Positions 46,948 to 55,980 of a stretch of 64,000 nucleotides of DNA are shown here, piece by piece. The stretch lies in NCBI RefSeq assembly GCF_900114495.1, contig NZ_FOZI01000005.1, positions 186,001 through 250,000 on the forward strand, in the 5' to 3' direction. The notes beneath the pieces were generated by a model. It saw only the letters and a program-made list of their open reading frames with translations, was not told the origin of the DNA and made no database searches. Position 1 is the first letter of the stretch. Every line of letters begins with the position of its first letter. The DNA comes from Dyella sp. OK004 (GTDB lineage: Bacteria; Pseudomonadota; Gammaproteobacteria; Xanthomonadales; Rhodanobacteraceae). The position numbers were made by a program, and so were the translations under genes.

Positions 46948-47565
46948 ATGAAAATGGCAAAAGCTTTTATGGTTTCGATCCTGGTGGCTGCTGGAGTTCT
47001 AAACATCACACCCGCTTCGGCGGCGCACTTCACGGTAGGTGGAAGCCTTGATGGCAATTTCCAGATCGCTGGCACGGTGAGCTTCTGGGCATCATCGGGG
47101 CCTGGTTCACCGCAGACCTTCTTTCCTGATCAAAGCGATGTTGACACCCCTGCGGACAACGGCATGCCCATCACTGTGCTTCCGAATCCAGACTCTGCAG
47201 CTAATTTCTACAACTGCAACATAACCATGCAAGGAAACGTAACGAATGGGGCCGCTTACATCACCTCGATGAGAGTTATTGGGACCACGCCGGTGTGCAA
47301 TCGCATAGAGCAGTCCTTGTCTTCGCAAGGTCACTTTCCGTGGAAAATGCATGCGCTTTCTCAGCCTGGCGCTGCCACGGCGATGATAAAGGGCTGGGTC
47401 TTCTACTCGGCTGGTTTATTCAGCTGCTCAAATGCGACCGTTATGATCAATCTGGGTGGGGGCTACGCTTCTTTTGACCAAGTTGCCGGAACGGGGGGCT
47501 GTCATGTGACGACTTTCGGAGATGCCTCCGTGGTATCTCCCTCGGTAGATGTCGTCTACCCATAG
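46948..47565 (+). CDS. Secreted hypothetical protein of atypical composition
   Basis: 205 residues; AGGAG 7 bases before ATG 46948. Signal peptide about 1-25 (ASA-AH). The mature protein is Gly/Ser/Thr/Asn-rich with four cysteines (FYNCNI, PVCNRI, FSCSN, GGCHV) that could form two disulfides. The pattern Cys...G...C...LPW-like (HFPWKM) faintly recalls PraB-type secreted proteins, but I do not claim that family. Its base composition (about 50-53% GC by eye) is clearly lower than its neighbours, suggesting recent acquisition. It sits between the receptor and the third fucosidase, behind the hairpin, so it is likely its own transcription unit. Confidence 0.75.
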   Translation: MKMAKAFMVSILVAAGVLNITPASAAHFTVGGSLDGNFQIAGTVSFWASSGPGSPQTFFPDQSDVDTPADNGMPITVLPNPDSAANFYNCNITMQGNVTNGAAYITSMRVIGTTPVCNRIEQSLSSQGHFPWKMHALSQPGAATAMIKGWVFYSAGLFSCSNATVMINLGGGYASFDQVAGTGGCHVTTFGDASVVSPSVDVVYP

Positions 47566-47655
47566 CCTGAATTTGTGTGTGACCTGCGTGGTAGCGGATG
47601 GCCGTGTTCCAAGTAAAAGGCGCGCGGTCATCCCATCGGTAAATAAGGTGGATTA

Positions 47656-49017
47656 ATGCTATTTCGTCATCTTTCTCGACTCACGTTTGTGTGTGTGTTC
47701 ACTTTGGTGCTAGGTGGTCGTGTGCTTGCACAGACGGCTGGCGAATTGCGACCCTCGCCGCAGCAATCGCACTGGCAGGATCTGGAATTCGGCGTGATCG
47801 TGCATTTCGGCACCAACACCTTCCTCGACCGCGAGTGGGGCGATGGCAAGGCCGACCCCAAAGTGTTCAACCCTGATCGCGTCGATGCCGCTCAATGGGC
47901 GCGCGCCAGCCGTGCGGCGGGTGCGAAGTACATGGTGATGGTCGCTAAGCATCACGACGGCTTCGCGCTGTACCCGACTGAGCAAAGCAACTATTCGGTG
48001 AAAAGCAGCCCGTGGCAGAACGGCAAAGGCGATCTGGTGCGCATGGCTTCCGATGCCGCGCGTGCGGAAGGGCTGGAATTCGGCATCTATCTGTCGCCGT
48101 GGGATCGCCACGAGCCACGCTATGCGAACAGTAAGGCCTATGACGCCTATTACCTCGCGCAGATGGACGAGCTGGTGCAGCACTATGGTCCGCTGACCGA
48201 GTGGTGGCTGGATGGCGCTGGCAGCGGCGGTCATGTCTACGACTTCAGCAAATATCTGGAAGAGCTGCGCACCTACCAGCCGAACGCGATGGTGTTCGCC
48301 GATATGGCGCTGTTCGAGTACGGCGACATCCGCTGGGTGGGTACCGAGGACGGGCACATCCGTGGCGAGAACTGGAATGTGATCGACCGTCACGGCTATT
48401 TGCGCTGGCGGCCGGTGGAAGTGGATACGCCGCTGCACAAGCTGCACTGGTTCTGGCACCCGGACGACGAAGCGACGCTGAAGAGCGTCGCCGAGCTGAT
48501 GGATATCTGGGAGAACAGCATAGGGCGCGGCGGCCAGCTGATGCTGGGCATCGCGCCGGATCGCCACGGCCTACTGCCCGACGCCGACGTGAAGCGGTTG
48601 GAAGAATTCGGCAAGGCGGTGCAAACGCGCTATGGGGACGCCGCCAATCTGGCACGCAAGCACGTCAAAGCCGATCCCGAAGCGGAGCGCGCGCTTGATG
48701 GCGACCGCGATACGTTCTGGTCAGCGCCGGAAGGTTCGCATCACGCGGTGCTCGAAATGGATCTTGGCCGCCCGGTGACCTTCGACCGCACGCTGAGCAT
48801 GGAATGGCTCGACGCCGGCCAGCAGGTCCGCAACTATGCGGTGGAGATCTGGGACGGACACGCCTGGAAAGCGGTGGCGCATGCCGAGGCGATCGGGCAT
48901 ATGAAGGTCGATACCTTTGCCCCGGTCACAGCACAGAAAGTGCGCTTGCATATTCTGTCCAGTGTGGGCACGGCGCGCATCCGCGAATTCCAGGTGTTCG
49001 ACGGCCGCGCCCGCTGA
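47656..49017 (+). CDS. GH29 alpha-L-fucosidase, GH29-B-like, with discoidin-like domain
   Basis: 453 residues; AAGGTGG 5 bases before ATG. Signal ends VLA-QT near residue 26. The barrel is of the shorter GH29-B kind: FGVIVHFGTNTFLDREWG, MVAKHHDGFALYPTEQSNYSV, IYLSPWDRHEP, nucleophile Asp186 in EWWLDGAGSGG, and MLGIAPDRHGLLP. The last 120 residues (RALDGDRDTFWS, MDLGRPVTFDRT) resemble an F5/8 type C domain. GH29-B enzymes favour alpha-1,3/1,4 fucose, the linkages of Lewis a and plant core fucose, which fits an N-glycan block. Only 30 bases separate it from the beta-mannosidase. Confidence 0.9.
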   Translation: MLFRHLSRLTFVCVFTLVLGGRVLAQTAGELRPSPQQSHWQDLEFGVIVHFGTNTFLDREWGDGKADPKVFNPDRVDAAQWARASRAAGAKYMVMVAKHHDGFALYPTEQSNYSVKSSPWQNGKGDLVRMASDAARAEGLEFGIYLSPWDRHEPRYANSKAYDAYYLAQMDELVQHYGPLTEWWLDGAGSGGHVYDFSKYLEELRTYQPNAMVFADMALFEYGDIRWVGTEDGHIRGENWNVIDRHGYLRWRPVEVDTPLHKLHWFWHPDDEATLKSVAELMDIWENSIGRGGQLMLGIAPDRHGLLPDADVKRLEEFGKAVQTRYGDAANLARKHVKADPEAERALDGDRDTFWSAPEGSHHAVLEMDLGRPVTFDRTLSMEWLDAGQQVRNYAVEIWDGHAWKAVAHAEAIGHMKVDTFAPVTAQKVRLHILSSVGTARIREFQVFDGRAR

Positions 49018-49047
49018 GTATCGATCGTGACGACAAGGAACATGTTC

Positions 49048-51711
49048 ATGCAGCGAAGCCATCCGATCACGCGCCTGCAATACCTGCTGGCGGTCACTCT
49101 TCTGTTGGCCGGTGGCCACGCAACGGCCGCGCCGCTCGCCACCCAGGTGCTGCAAAGCGGCTGGCAGTTCCATCTGGCAACGGGATCGGCTGCGGCCAAG
49201 GGCCACCCGGAGGCCGCCGAATGGCAAGCGGCTACGGTGCCCGGCAGTGTGCAGACCGACTTGCTCGCAGCCGGGGTGATCGGCGATCCGTTCTATCGCG
49301 ACAACGAGGCGCGGCTGCAATGGATTGGCCTGGCGGACTGGGACTATCGCCTGAGCTTCAAGGTGGATGCGGCCACGCTCAAGCATGAGCATGTGGAGCT
49401 GGTGTTCGACGGTCTGGATACCTTCGCCGACATGTCGCTCAACGGCCGCAAACTGCTTGCCGCGGACAATATGTTCCGGCGCTGGCGGGTGCCGGTGAAG
49501 GGCGTGCTGCGTGCGGGCGACAACCGGCTGGAAGTGCGCCTGCATTCGCCCATCGCGCGCCTGCTGCCGTGGCTGCTCAAGCAGCCTTATGCACTGCCGG
49601 GTGAATTTGATTCGGCCTTCGGCGACGAGCCCAAGGGCAAGCAGACCGCCAATTACCTTCGCAAGGCTAACTACCAGTACGGCTGGGACTGGGGCCCGCG
49701 CTACGTCACCCTTGGCATCTGGCAGCCGGTAAAGCTGGAGAGCTGGGATCGCGCACGCCTCGCCGATTTCCATATCGCGCAACAGCACGTTGACGCTGAA
49801 ACGGCGGAGCTGCGTGCGGAGACGACGGTGCAGGCCGATCAGGCCGGCAAGGCTGAGCTGGCGGTGAGCTGGATCGCACCGGACGGCAGCCGCCACGATG
49901 CAACGCAGGAGGTCGAGCTGCGCAAGGGCGACAACACGCTCAACCTGCCGATCCGCATCGAGCAGCCGCAACGCTGGTGGCCAGTGGGCTATGGCCCGCA
50001 GAACATGTATCGCTTCGAGGCTACGCTCAGTAGTAACGGCGAGACCTTGGCCAGCGCGGAACGCAGCACGGGCCTGCGCAGCGTGGAGCTGCGTCGCGAC
50101 AAGGATGCCTGGGGTCGCGGCTTCGCGTTCGTGGTGAACGGCGTGCCGATCTTCGCCAAGGGCGCCAACCTGATTCCGTTCGACAGCTTCCCGACCCGTG
50201 TTACGCAGGACGGTATGGCGCAGATCCTGCGTTCGGCGCGCGACGCCAACATGAACATGCTGCGCATGTGGGGCGGCGGCCATTATCAGAGCGACGCTTT
50301 TTACGAGGAGGCCGACAAGCTCGGCCTGATGATCTGGCAGGACTTTATGTTCGGCGGTGCGATTCCGCCGTATGACGAGGCCTATCGCGAGAACACCCGC
50401 ATCGAGGCGGTGGAGCAGGTCACGCGGCTGCGCGACCATCCCAGCATCGTGCTCTGGTGCGGCAACAACGAAGTGCAGACCGGCTGGGAGGCCTGGCCGG
50501 ATCGCGAGAAGTTCCGCCAGTCGATTTCCGCCGAAGAGCGCGCAAAGGTGGAGCAGGGCATGAAGACCCTGTTTGGTGAAACTCTGCGCAACGTGGTGCA
50601 CCAGTACACGCCCGATGTGCCGTACTGGGCCAGCTCGCCCAGCACCGATTACGAGGGGCCGGCCAACCAGCTCACCGACGGCGACTACCACTCGTGGAGC
50701 GTCTGGTCCGGGTCGAAGCCGATCGAGGACTACCTCATGAGCACGCCACGCTTCCAGTCCGAGTACGGCCTGCAGTCGTTTCCGGTGCTGGCGACGGTCA
50801 AAGCCTTCGCCGCCGATGAAGACATGTCGCCGAATTCGCCGGTGATGCGCGCGCACCAGAAGTTCGCCAATGGCGACGGCAACGACCGCCTGCTGTTGTA
50901 TATCCGCAAGTACTACGGCGAGCCGAAGGACTTCGCTTCCTTCGTCTACCTCAGCCAGGTGATGCAGGCCGAAGGCATCGAGCTGGCGGCGGAGCACCTG
51001 CGCAGCACGCGGCCGCAGGCGATGGGTTCGCTGTACTGGCAGTTGAACGATGTGTGGCCGGGCGCCTCGTGGTCGAGCGTGGATTACTTTGGACGCTGGA
51101 AGGCGCTGCAGTTCCATGCGCGCCGCTTCTATGCGCCGGTGCGCGTGGCGGCGATCCATCGCGAAGGGCATAGCGACGTGTTCGTGCTGTCCGACCGCAC
51201 CGAGCCGTTCCAGGCCACGTTGCGCAGTCGCGTGATGAATATGGAAGGCAAGGTGCTGCGTGAGCGCAAGCAGTCGATCAAGGTAGCCCCGCTGGCCAGC
51301 ACCAAGCTTGCCAGTCCCACCGACGCCGAACTGCTGCATGGCGCTGACCCGCGCAAGACCTTCGCGGTCTACGAACTGCTCGACAGCAAGGGCACGTTGT
51401 TGTCGCGGCATCTGCTGTTTGTGCAGCCGCCGATTGCGCTGCAACTGCCCGATCCCGAGCTGAAGGCGGAACTGCGCGACAACGGGCAGGGCATGGTGCT
51501 GGAAGTCAGCGCCGGGCGCCTTGCGCGCGAAGTGTGGGTGGACTTCGGCGGGCTCGATGCCACCGTGGAAGACAACGCTTTCGATCTGCTGCCCGGCGAG
51601 AAGCGGGAACTGCGCGTGGACAGCCGCGAAAACCTCGATGCCCTGCGCGGCGCGTTGCGTGTACGTTCGCTGGCGGGCGCGACGCAACCGGTGACGGAGA
51701 AAAAACCATGA
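49048..51711 (+). CDS. GH2 beta-mannosidase
   Basis: 887 residues from ATG 49048, which has AAGGA 8 bases upstream; ATG 49042 and GTG 49027 are earlier in-frame options. Signal peptide ends ATA-AP (about residue 27). GH2 layout: jelly roll, immunoglobulin-like domain, barrel with acid/base Glu475 in CGNNEVQTGWE and nucleophile Glu572 in FQSEYGLQS, then C-terminal domains. LQWIGLADWDY, GWDWGPRYVT and MWGGGHYQSDAFYEEAD are beta-mannosidase hallmarks. It removes the beta-1,4-mannose of the N-glycan trimannosyl core. The stop overlaps the GH125 start. Confidence 0.93.
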   Translation: MQRSHPITRLQYLLAVTLLLAGGHATAAPLATQVLQSGWQFHLATGSAAAKGHPEAAEWQAATVPGSVQTDLLAAGVIGDPFYRDNEARLQWIGLADWDYRLSFKVDAATLKHEHVELVFDGLDTFADMSLNGRKLLAADNMFRRWRVPVKGVLRAGDNRLEVRLHSPIARLLPWLLKQPYALPGEFDSAFGDEPKGKQTANYLRKANYQYGWDWGPRYVTLGIWQPVKLESWDRARLADFHIAQQHVDAETAELRAETTVQADQAGKAELAVSWIAPDGSRHDATQEVELRKGDNTLNLPIRIEQPQRWWPVGYGPQNMYRFEATLSSNGETLASAERSTGLRSVELRRDKDAWGRGFAFVVNGVPIFAKGANLIPFDSFPTRVTQDGMAQILRSARDANMNMLRMWGGGHYQSDAFYEEADKLGLMIWQDFMFGGAIPPYDEAYRENTRIEAVEQVTRLRDHPSIVLWCGNNEVQTGWEAWPDREKFRQSISAEERAKVEQGMKTLFGETLRNVVHQYTPDVPYWASSPSTDYEGPANQLTDGDYHSWSVWSGSKPIEDYLMSTPRFQSEYGLQSFPVLATVKAFAADEDMSPNSPVMRAHQKFANGDGNDRLLLYIRKYYGEPKDFASFVYLSQVMQAEGIELAAEHLRSTRPQAMGSLYWQLNDVWPGASWSSVDYFGRWKALQFHARRFYAPVRVAAIHREGHSDVFVLSDRTEPFQATLRSRVMNMEGKVLRERKQSIKVAPLASTKLASPTDAELLHGADPRKTFAVYELLDSKGTLLSRHLLFVQPPIALQLPDPELKAELRDNGQGMVLEVSAGRLAREVWVDFGGLDATVEDNAFDLLPGEKRELRVDSRENLDALRGALRVRSLAGATQPVTEKKP

Positions 51712-53150
51712 GTACCTCGCGCCGCGACATGCTGAAGCTGATGTCCTTCGCGTTCGGCGCTGCGGCGCTTGGTCGTGCGCGACCCGGCTGGGCCGCATCG
51801 GGCGCGCGCTTCGTGAGCAAGCGTCCGCCGGTGGGTAAGCGCAAGTTCACCAGTGCGGCGGTGGAGCAGTTGATCGCGCGCACCAAGGCGCGCATCGCTG
51901 ATCCCGAACTGGCCTGGCTGTTCGAGAACTGCTTTCCGAACACGCTCGACACCACGGTGGAGCTGGGCACTCTGCGCGGCAAGCCGGATACCTTCGTGGT
52001 CACTGGCGATATCGACGCGATGTGGCTGCGGGATTCCTCCGCACAGGTCTGGCCCTACGTGCCGCTTGCGGCCCAGGACGAAGACCTGCGCCGCCTGTTC
52101 CGCGGGCTGATCCGCCGTCAGGCGGTATGCATTGCCATCGATCCTTACGCCAATGCCTTTCTGCCCGATCCGACGGCGAAAACCAATCTGGACTGGGCCC
52201 AGCACGACGCGACCGACATGCGCCCCGGTGTGGCCGAGCGCAAATGGGAGATCGATTCGCTGTGCTATCCGGTGCGGCTGGCCGCGGCCTATTGGAAGGC
52301 CACCGGCGATCGCACGCCGTTCGACGACGACTGGCGCGCCGCGATGCGTCTGGTGGTGGCGACGTTCCGCGAGCAGCAGCGCAAGCACGGGCCGGGGCCG
52401 TATCACTTCCAGCGGCGGTCGGAGATCCCGACGGAAAGCCAGTTCCTTGGCGGCTATGGCAATCCGACGCAGCCGGTGGGGCTGATCCATTCGATGTTCC
52501 GTCCCTCCGACGACGCCTGCCTGTATCCCTTGTTCATTCCTGGCAACCTGTTCGCCGTGTACGCACTACGCGAACTGGGGCCAATGACGCTCGCACTGTT
52601 CGACGACAAACCCTTCGCTGAGGAATGCAAGGCGCTGGCCGATGAGGTGGAACATGCCGCCGAGACGCACGGCGTGATGCGCGACGAACACGGCGATGAG
52701 GTCTGGGCCTATGAGGTCGACGGTTATGGCAATCAGTTGTTCATGGACGATGCCAATGCACCGGGTCTGCTGAGCCTGGCGTATCTGGGCTGCTGTCCGC
52801 TGGACGACGCGCGCTATCGCCGCACGCGGGCGCGGGTATGGAGTACACACAATCCGTACTTCTTCGCCGGCAAGGCGGCTGAAGGTATCGGCGGCCCACA
52901 CGAGGGCCTGCGCATGATCTGGCCAATGTCGATCATGATGCGCGCCTTCACCAGCCGCGACGATGCCGAGATCCGGCAGTGCCTGCATTGGCTGAAGACC
53001 ACGCATGCCGGCACCGGTTTCATGCACGAGGCTTTCGATCAAGACGATCCGGCGCATTTCACCCGCGTGTGGTTCGCCTGGGCCAATACCTTGTTCGGCG
53101 AGCTGATCGCCGGACTGGCAGAGCGCAAGCCAGCGCTGCTGCACGGCTGA
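51708..53150 (+). CDS. GH125 exo-alpha-1,6-mannosidase, Tat-exported
   Basis: 480 residues from ATG 51708 (ATGA overlap, GGAG about 9 bases upstream). The N-terminus has a twin-arginine motif SRRDMLK and hydrophobic core ending near WA-AS (residue 30), suggesting folded export. GH125 features: TGDIDAMWLRDSSAQVWPY, KWEIDSLCYPVRLA, RSEIPTESQFLGGYGNP, HSMFRPSDDACLYPLFIPGN and the acidic GFMHEAFDQDD near the end. Family members cleave non-reducing alpha-1,6-mannose. It works with GH92 and GH2 to dismantle the mannose core. Confidence 0.92.
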   Translation: MSTSRRDMLKLMSFAFGAAALGRARPGWAASGARFVSKRPPVGKRKFTSAAVEQLIARTKARIADPELAWLFENCFPNTLDTTVELGTLRGKPDTFVVTGDIDAMWLRDSSAQVWPYVPLAAQDEDLRRLFRGLIRRQAVCIAIDPYANAFLPDPTAKTNLDWAQHDATDMRPGVAERKWEIDSLCYPVRLAAAYWKATGDRTPFDDDWRAAMRLVVATFREQQRKHGPGPYHFQRRSEIPTESQFLGGYGNPTQPVGLIHSMFRPSDDACLYPLFIPGNLFAVYALRELGPMTLALFDDKPFAEECKALADEVEHAAETHGVMRDEHGDEVWAYEVDGYGNQLFMDDANAPGLLSLAYLGCCPLDDARYRRTRARVWSTHNPYFFAGKAAEGIGGPHEGLRMIWPMSIMMRAFTSRDDAEIRQCLHWLKTTHAGTGFMHEAFDQDDPAHFTRVWFAWANTLFGELIAGLAERKPALLHG

Positions 53151-53196
53151 GGTTCTGGCCGACGTTTATTTTTGTTTCGCTACCGGAGTGCAATCC

Positions 53197-55632
53197 ATGG
53201 TGACACGCAGGCGTTTCCTGCAAGGCGCAGTGGCCGCGGCCCTGCTGGGCAACGGGCTCAATCCTTTCACCGGTATCCCGGCCGCGCGGGCCGCAGGCGC
53301 ATCGCCCGCCGGTGGCGCGGCGGATGCGGTGACGGGTGTGTCGCGCTACGTAGATGTGTTCGTCGGCACCGGCGGTCATGGCCATACCTATCCGGGCGCC
53401 ACGATGCCCTTCGGCATGGTGCAGCTCAGTCCCGATACCTATAACGCGCAGTGGGATGCGTGCTCGGGCTATCACGAGGGCGACGGTTCGATCATGGGTT
53501 TCTCGCATACCCATCTGAGCGGCACCGGCGCGAGCGACATGCTCGATGTACTGGTGATGCCAGGTACCGGACCGGTGCAGCTGAAGCCCGGCGATCGCGA
53601 ATACAAAGGCGTGAATTACCGCTCGCGCTACGACGGCGTGCCGCCGACTAATGACGCACCGACCGCGAGCAACCCGATCGAACGTGGCTACCGTTCGCGC
53701 TACGACCGCGCGGACGAACATGCGGTGCCGGGCTATTACCGAGTGCTGCTAAAGGACTACGGCGTGCTCGCTGAGCTCACCGCGACCCAGCGCGCCGGCA
53801 TACATCGCTACACCTTCCACAACAAGGGCGAAGGTCATCTGCTAATCGATTTCGCCCATGGCTATCGTGACGAGCCAGGCAAGCCGACCAAGGTCAGCGA
53901 CGCGACCCTGCGGCTGGTCGGGAAGGACACCCTGGTGGGCGGCCGTCGCGTGCATCAGTGGGCGAATGGACGCTACCTCTATTTCGCGATGAAGCTGTCG
54001 CGGCCGTTCGATCAAGCCACGCTTTATAGCGGCGACGCACCGCTGGCGACGGGCGAGGCCAAGGGCAACGACCTCAAGGCCGTGCTGCATTTCAAGGATG
54101 CGCACAAGGCGCCCTTGCTGGTGAAGGTGGGCATTTCCGCGGTGGATGTCGAGGGTGCTCTGCGCAATCTCGACGCCGAGATTGCGGAGTGGGACTTCGA
54201 TGGCGTGCGCCATGCCGCGGCGGAAAGCTGGGAGCACGAGCTGAGCCGTATCCAGATTGAAACGCCGTCGGATGATGTGCGGCGGATTTTCTATTCGTCG
54301 CTGTATCACACCATGATGGCGCCGACCTTGTTCAGCGACGTGGACGGCCGCTATCGCGGCATGGATCTGGCTGTCCATCAGCTTTCCGAGGGTGCGCACA
54401 ACTACAGCACCTATTCGCTGTGGGATACCTACCGCGCGCTGCATCCGCTGTACACGTTGTACCAGCCGGAACGCGTGCCCGATCTGGTCAACGGCCTGCT
54501 GCGCATGGCGGCGGAAAGCCCCGATGGCCCGCCGGTATGGCCGCTGCAAGGGGTGGAGACCGGCTGCATGATCGGCTATCACTCGGCGGTGGTGGTCAGC
54601 GAAGCGGTTGCCAAAGGCTTTCCCGGCATCGATGCCAAGCAGGCCTGGCCTCTGTTCCGCAAGCGTGCGTTTGAAGACGACTACCGCGGCCTGCCGTTCT
54701 ATCGGAAGCAGGGCTATATCCCCAGCGACAAGGAAGGCGAGGCGGTCAGCAAGACACTTGAATACGCCTACGACGACTGGGCGCTCTCGCATCTTGCAGA
54801 TGCTGCCGGAGCTACCGAGGACGCGAAGAAACTGCGTGAGCGCTCGCGCAACTACCGCAACGTATTCGACAAGAAGTTGACCTTCGTTCGCCCGCGCGGC
54901 AGTGATGGAAAGTGGCTGGAACCGTTCGATCCGCGCGGCATGGGGCATTCCAAGCAGTGGCGCGATTTCACCGAATCCAACGCTTGGCAGGCCACCTTCC
55001 TCAACCAGCACGACGTGTATCACTACGCGGAACTGTTTGGTGGCGAGCCGGCGTTCGAGCACAAGTTGGATGAGCTGTTCCACACCAGCTCCGCACTGCC
55101 GGCCGATGCGCCGCCGGATATCGCCGGTATGGTTGGCCAGTACGCGCACGGCAACGAACCCAGCCATCACGTCGCCTACCTGTATGCCTACACCGGTGCG
55201 CACCACAAGACACAGGCGCGCGTGCGCTCCTTGCTCACCACCATGTACAAAGCCGAACCCGACGGCCTCGCCGGCAACGAAGACTGCGGACAGATAAGCG
55301 CGTGGTATGTGATGAGCGCACTGGGTCTGTATGCGGTGGACCCGGTGAGTACGCACTACGTGTTCGGCAGCCCGCTGCTCGATCGTGCGGAGATTCGGAT
55401 GGACGACAAGCGGCTGGTGGTGGAGACGCATGGCAATGGGCCTGATGCGCCGTACATCCAGTCGGTGAGTTGGAATGGCCAGCCGTGGAGCAAGAGCTGG
55501 ATCAGCCATGCAGAGCTGGCCAAGGGCGGCACGCTCAGTTTTCAAATGAGCAGCACGCCGAATAAAGCGTTCGGTGCGGCGCCGGCGGATCGGCCGCCGT
55601 CATTTGGGAACGTGGCGGGGAAGATTGCGTAA
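53197..55632 (+). CDS. GH92 exo-alpha-mannosidase, Tat-exported
   Basis: 811 residues from ATG 53197, with GGAG 8 bases upstream; a GTG at 53188 is inside that box. N-terminal TRRRFLQG is a strong twin-arginine motif. GH92 signatures: FVGTGGHGHTYPGATMPFGM, CSGYHEGDGSIMGFSHTHLSG, FYSSLYHTMMAPTL, SLWDTYRALHPLYTL, GNEPSHHVAYLYAY, and the catalytic Glu in GNEDCGQISAWYVMSALG. GH92 enzymes are calcium-dependent inverting exo-mannosidases acting on N-glycan alpha-1,2/1,3 linkages. Last gene of the N-glycan block; repeats follow. Confidence 0.95.
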   Translation: MVTRRRFLQGAVAAALLGNGLNPFTGIPAARAAGASPAGGAADAVTGVSRYVDVFVGTGGHGHTYPGATMPFGMVQLSPDTYNAQWDACSGYHEGDGSIMGFSHTHLSGTGASDMLDVLVMPGTGPVQLKPGDREYKGVNYRSRYDGVPPTNDAPTASNPIERGYRSRYDRADEHAVPGYYRVLLKDYGVLAELTATQRAGIHRYTFHNKGEGHLLIDFAHGYRDEPGKPTKVSDATLRLVGKDTLVGGRRVHQWANGRYLYFAMKLSRPFDQATLYSGDAPLATGEAKGNDLKAVLHFKDAHKAPLLVKVGISAVDVEGALRNLDAEIAEWDFDGVRHAAAESWEHELSRIQIETPSDDVRRIFYSSLYHTMMAPTLFSDVDGRYRGMDLAVHQLSEGAHNYSTYSLWDTYRALHPLYTLYQPERVPDLVNGLLRMAAESPDGPPVWPLQGVETGCMIGYHSAVVVSEAVAKGFPGIDAKQAWPLFRKRAFEDDYRGLPFYRKQGYIPSDKEGEAVSKTLEYAYDDWALSHLADAAGATEDAKKLRERSRNYRNVFDKKLTFVRPRGSDGKWLEPFDPRGMGHSKQWRDFTESNAWQATFLNQHDVYHYAELFGGEPAFEHKLDELFHTSSALPADAPPDIAGMVGQYAHGNEPSHHVAYLYAYTGAHHKTQARVRSLLTTMYKAEPDGLAGNEDCGQISAWYVMSALGLYAVDPVSTHYVFGSPLLDRAEIRMDDKRLVVETHGNGPDAPYIQSVSWNGQPWSKSWISHAELAKGGTLSFQMSSTPNKAFGAAPADRPPSFGNVAGKIA

Positions 55633-55659
55633 CGTCGGTTATTCAATCTTTCTGCCTTC

Positions 55660-55905
55660 GGTCGCAACGGATGAGGGTTCGGCGAAGTGATAGCGATGGG
55701 CGCTATCACAAGCCCCTAACCTCCACTCCAACCCCTTTCCCGAGGGCCTGATTAGCGCCGTGTTTCAGCTATGCGCGGCGTTCTCATCCCCCTGCTCGCA
55801 GGGGGATGTTGGGAGGGGGTGAACCCTTGAGACAAACTCCCCAGTAGCGCTTTCTCAAGTACCTACCCCTCCCCAACCCTCCCCTGCGAGCAGGGGAGGG
55901 AGCTA
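55660..55905. repeat. Cluster of palindromic intergenic repeats
   Basis: Most of the gene-free stretch 55633-55980. It contains a GGATGAGGGTTCGGCGAAGT unit with a later inverted counterpart (CCTAACCTCCACTCCAACCCC), and two CTGCTCGCAGGGG-type palindromes, one as CCCCTGCTCGCAGGGGG (about 55791-55807) and one as CCTCCCCTGCGAGCAGGGGAGG (about 55878-55899), the same block as in copies A and D. No gene seen. Confidence 0.7.
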
Positions 55906-55980
55906 ACAGCGCACAGCCGAGATTCGACGCTAATTAGGTCCCGAGGAGAGAGGACTAGGTTAGTGAGTGTTGGCAGGTTC

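Noticed and set aside
48721-51798. 1025-residue open frame on the minus strand
   Set aside because: Antisense to a clear GH2 beta-mannosidase with catalytic residues; long antisense frames are expected in high-GC coding DNA, and the product is an Arg/His/Leu-rich shadow.
53842-55545. 567-residue minus-strand frame
   Set aside because: Antisense to GH92 with intact signatures.
55660-55905. Possible CRISPR-like array
   Set aside because: The repeats are irregularly spaced palindromes with no constant spacer length and no cas gene nearby.
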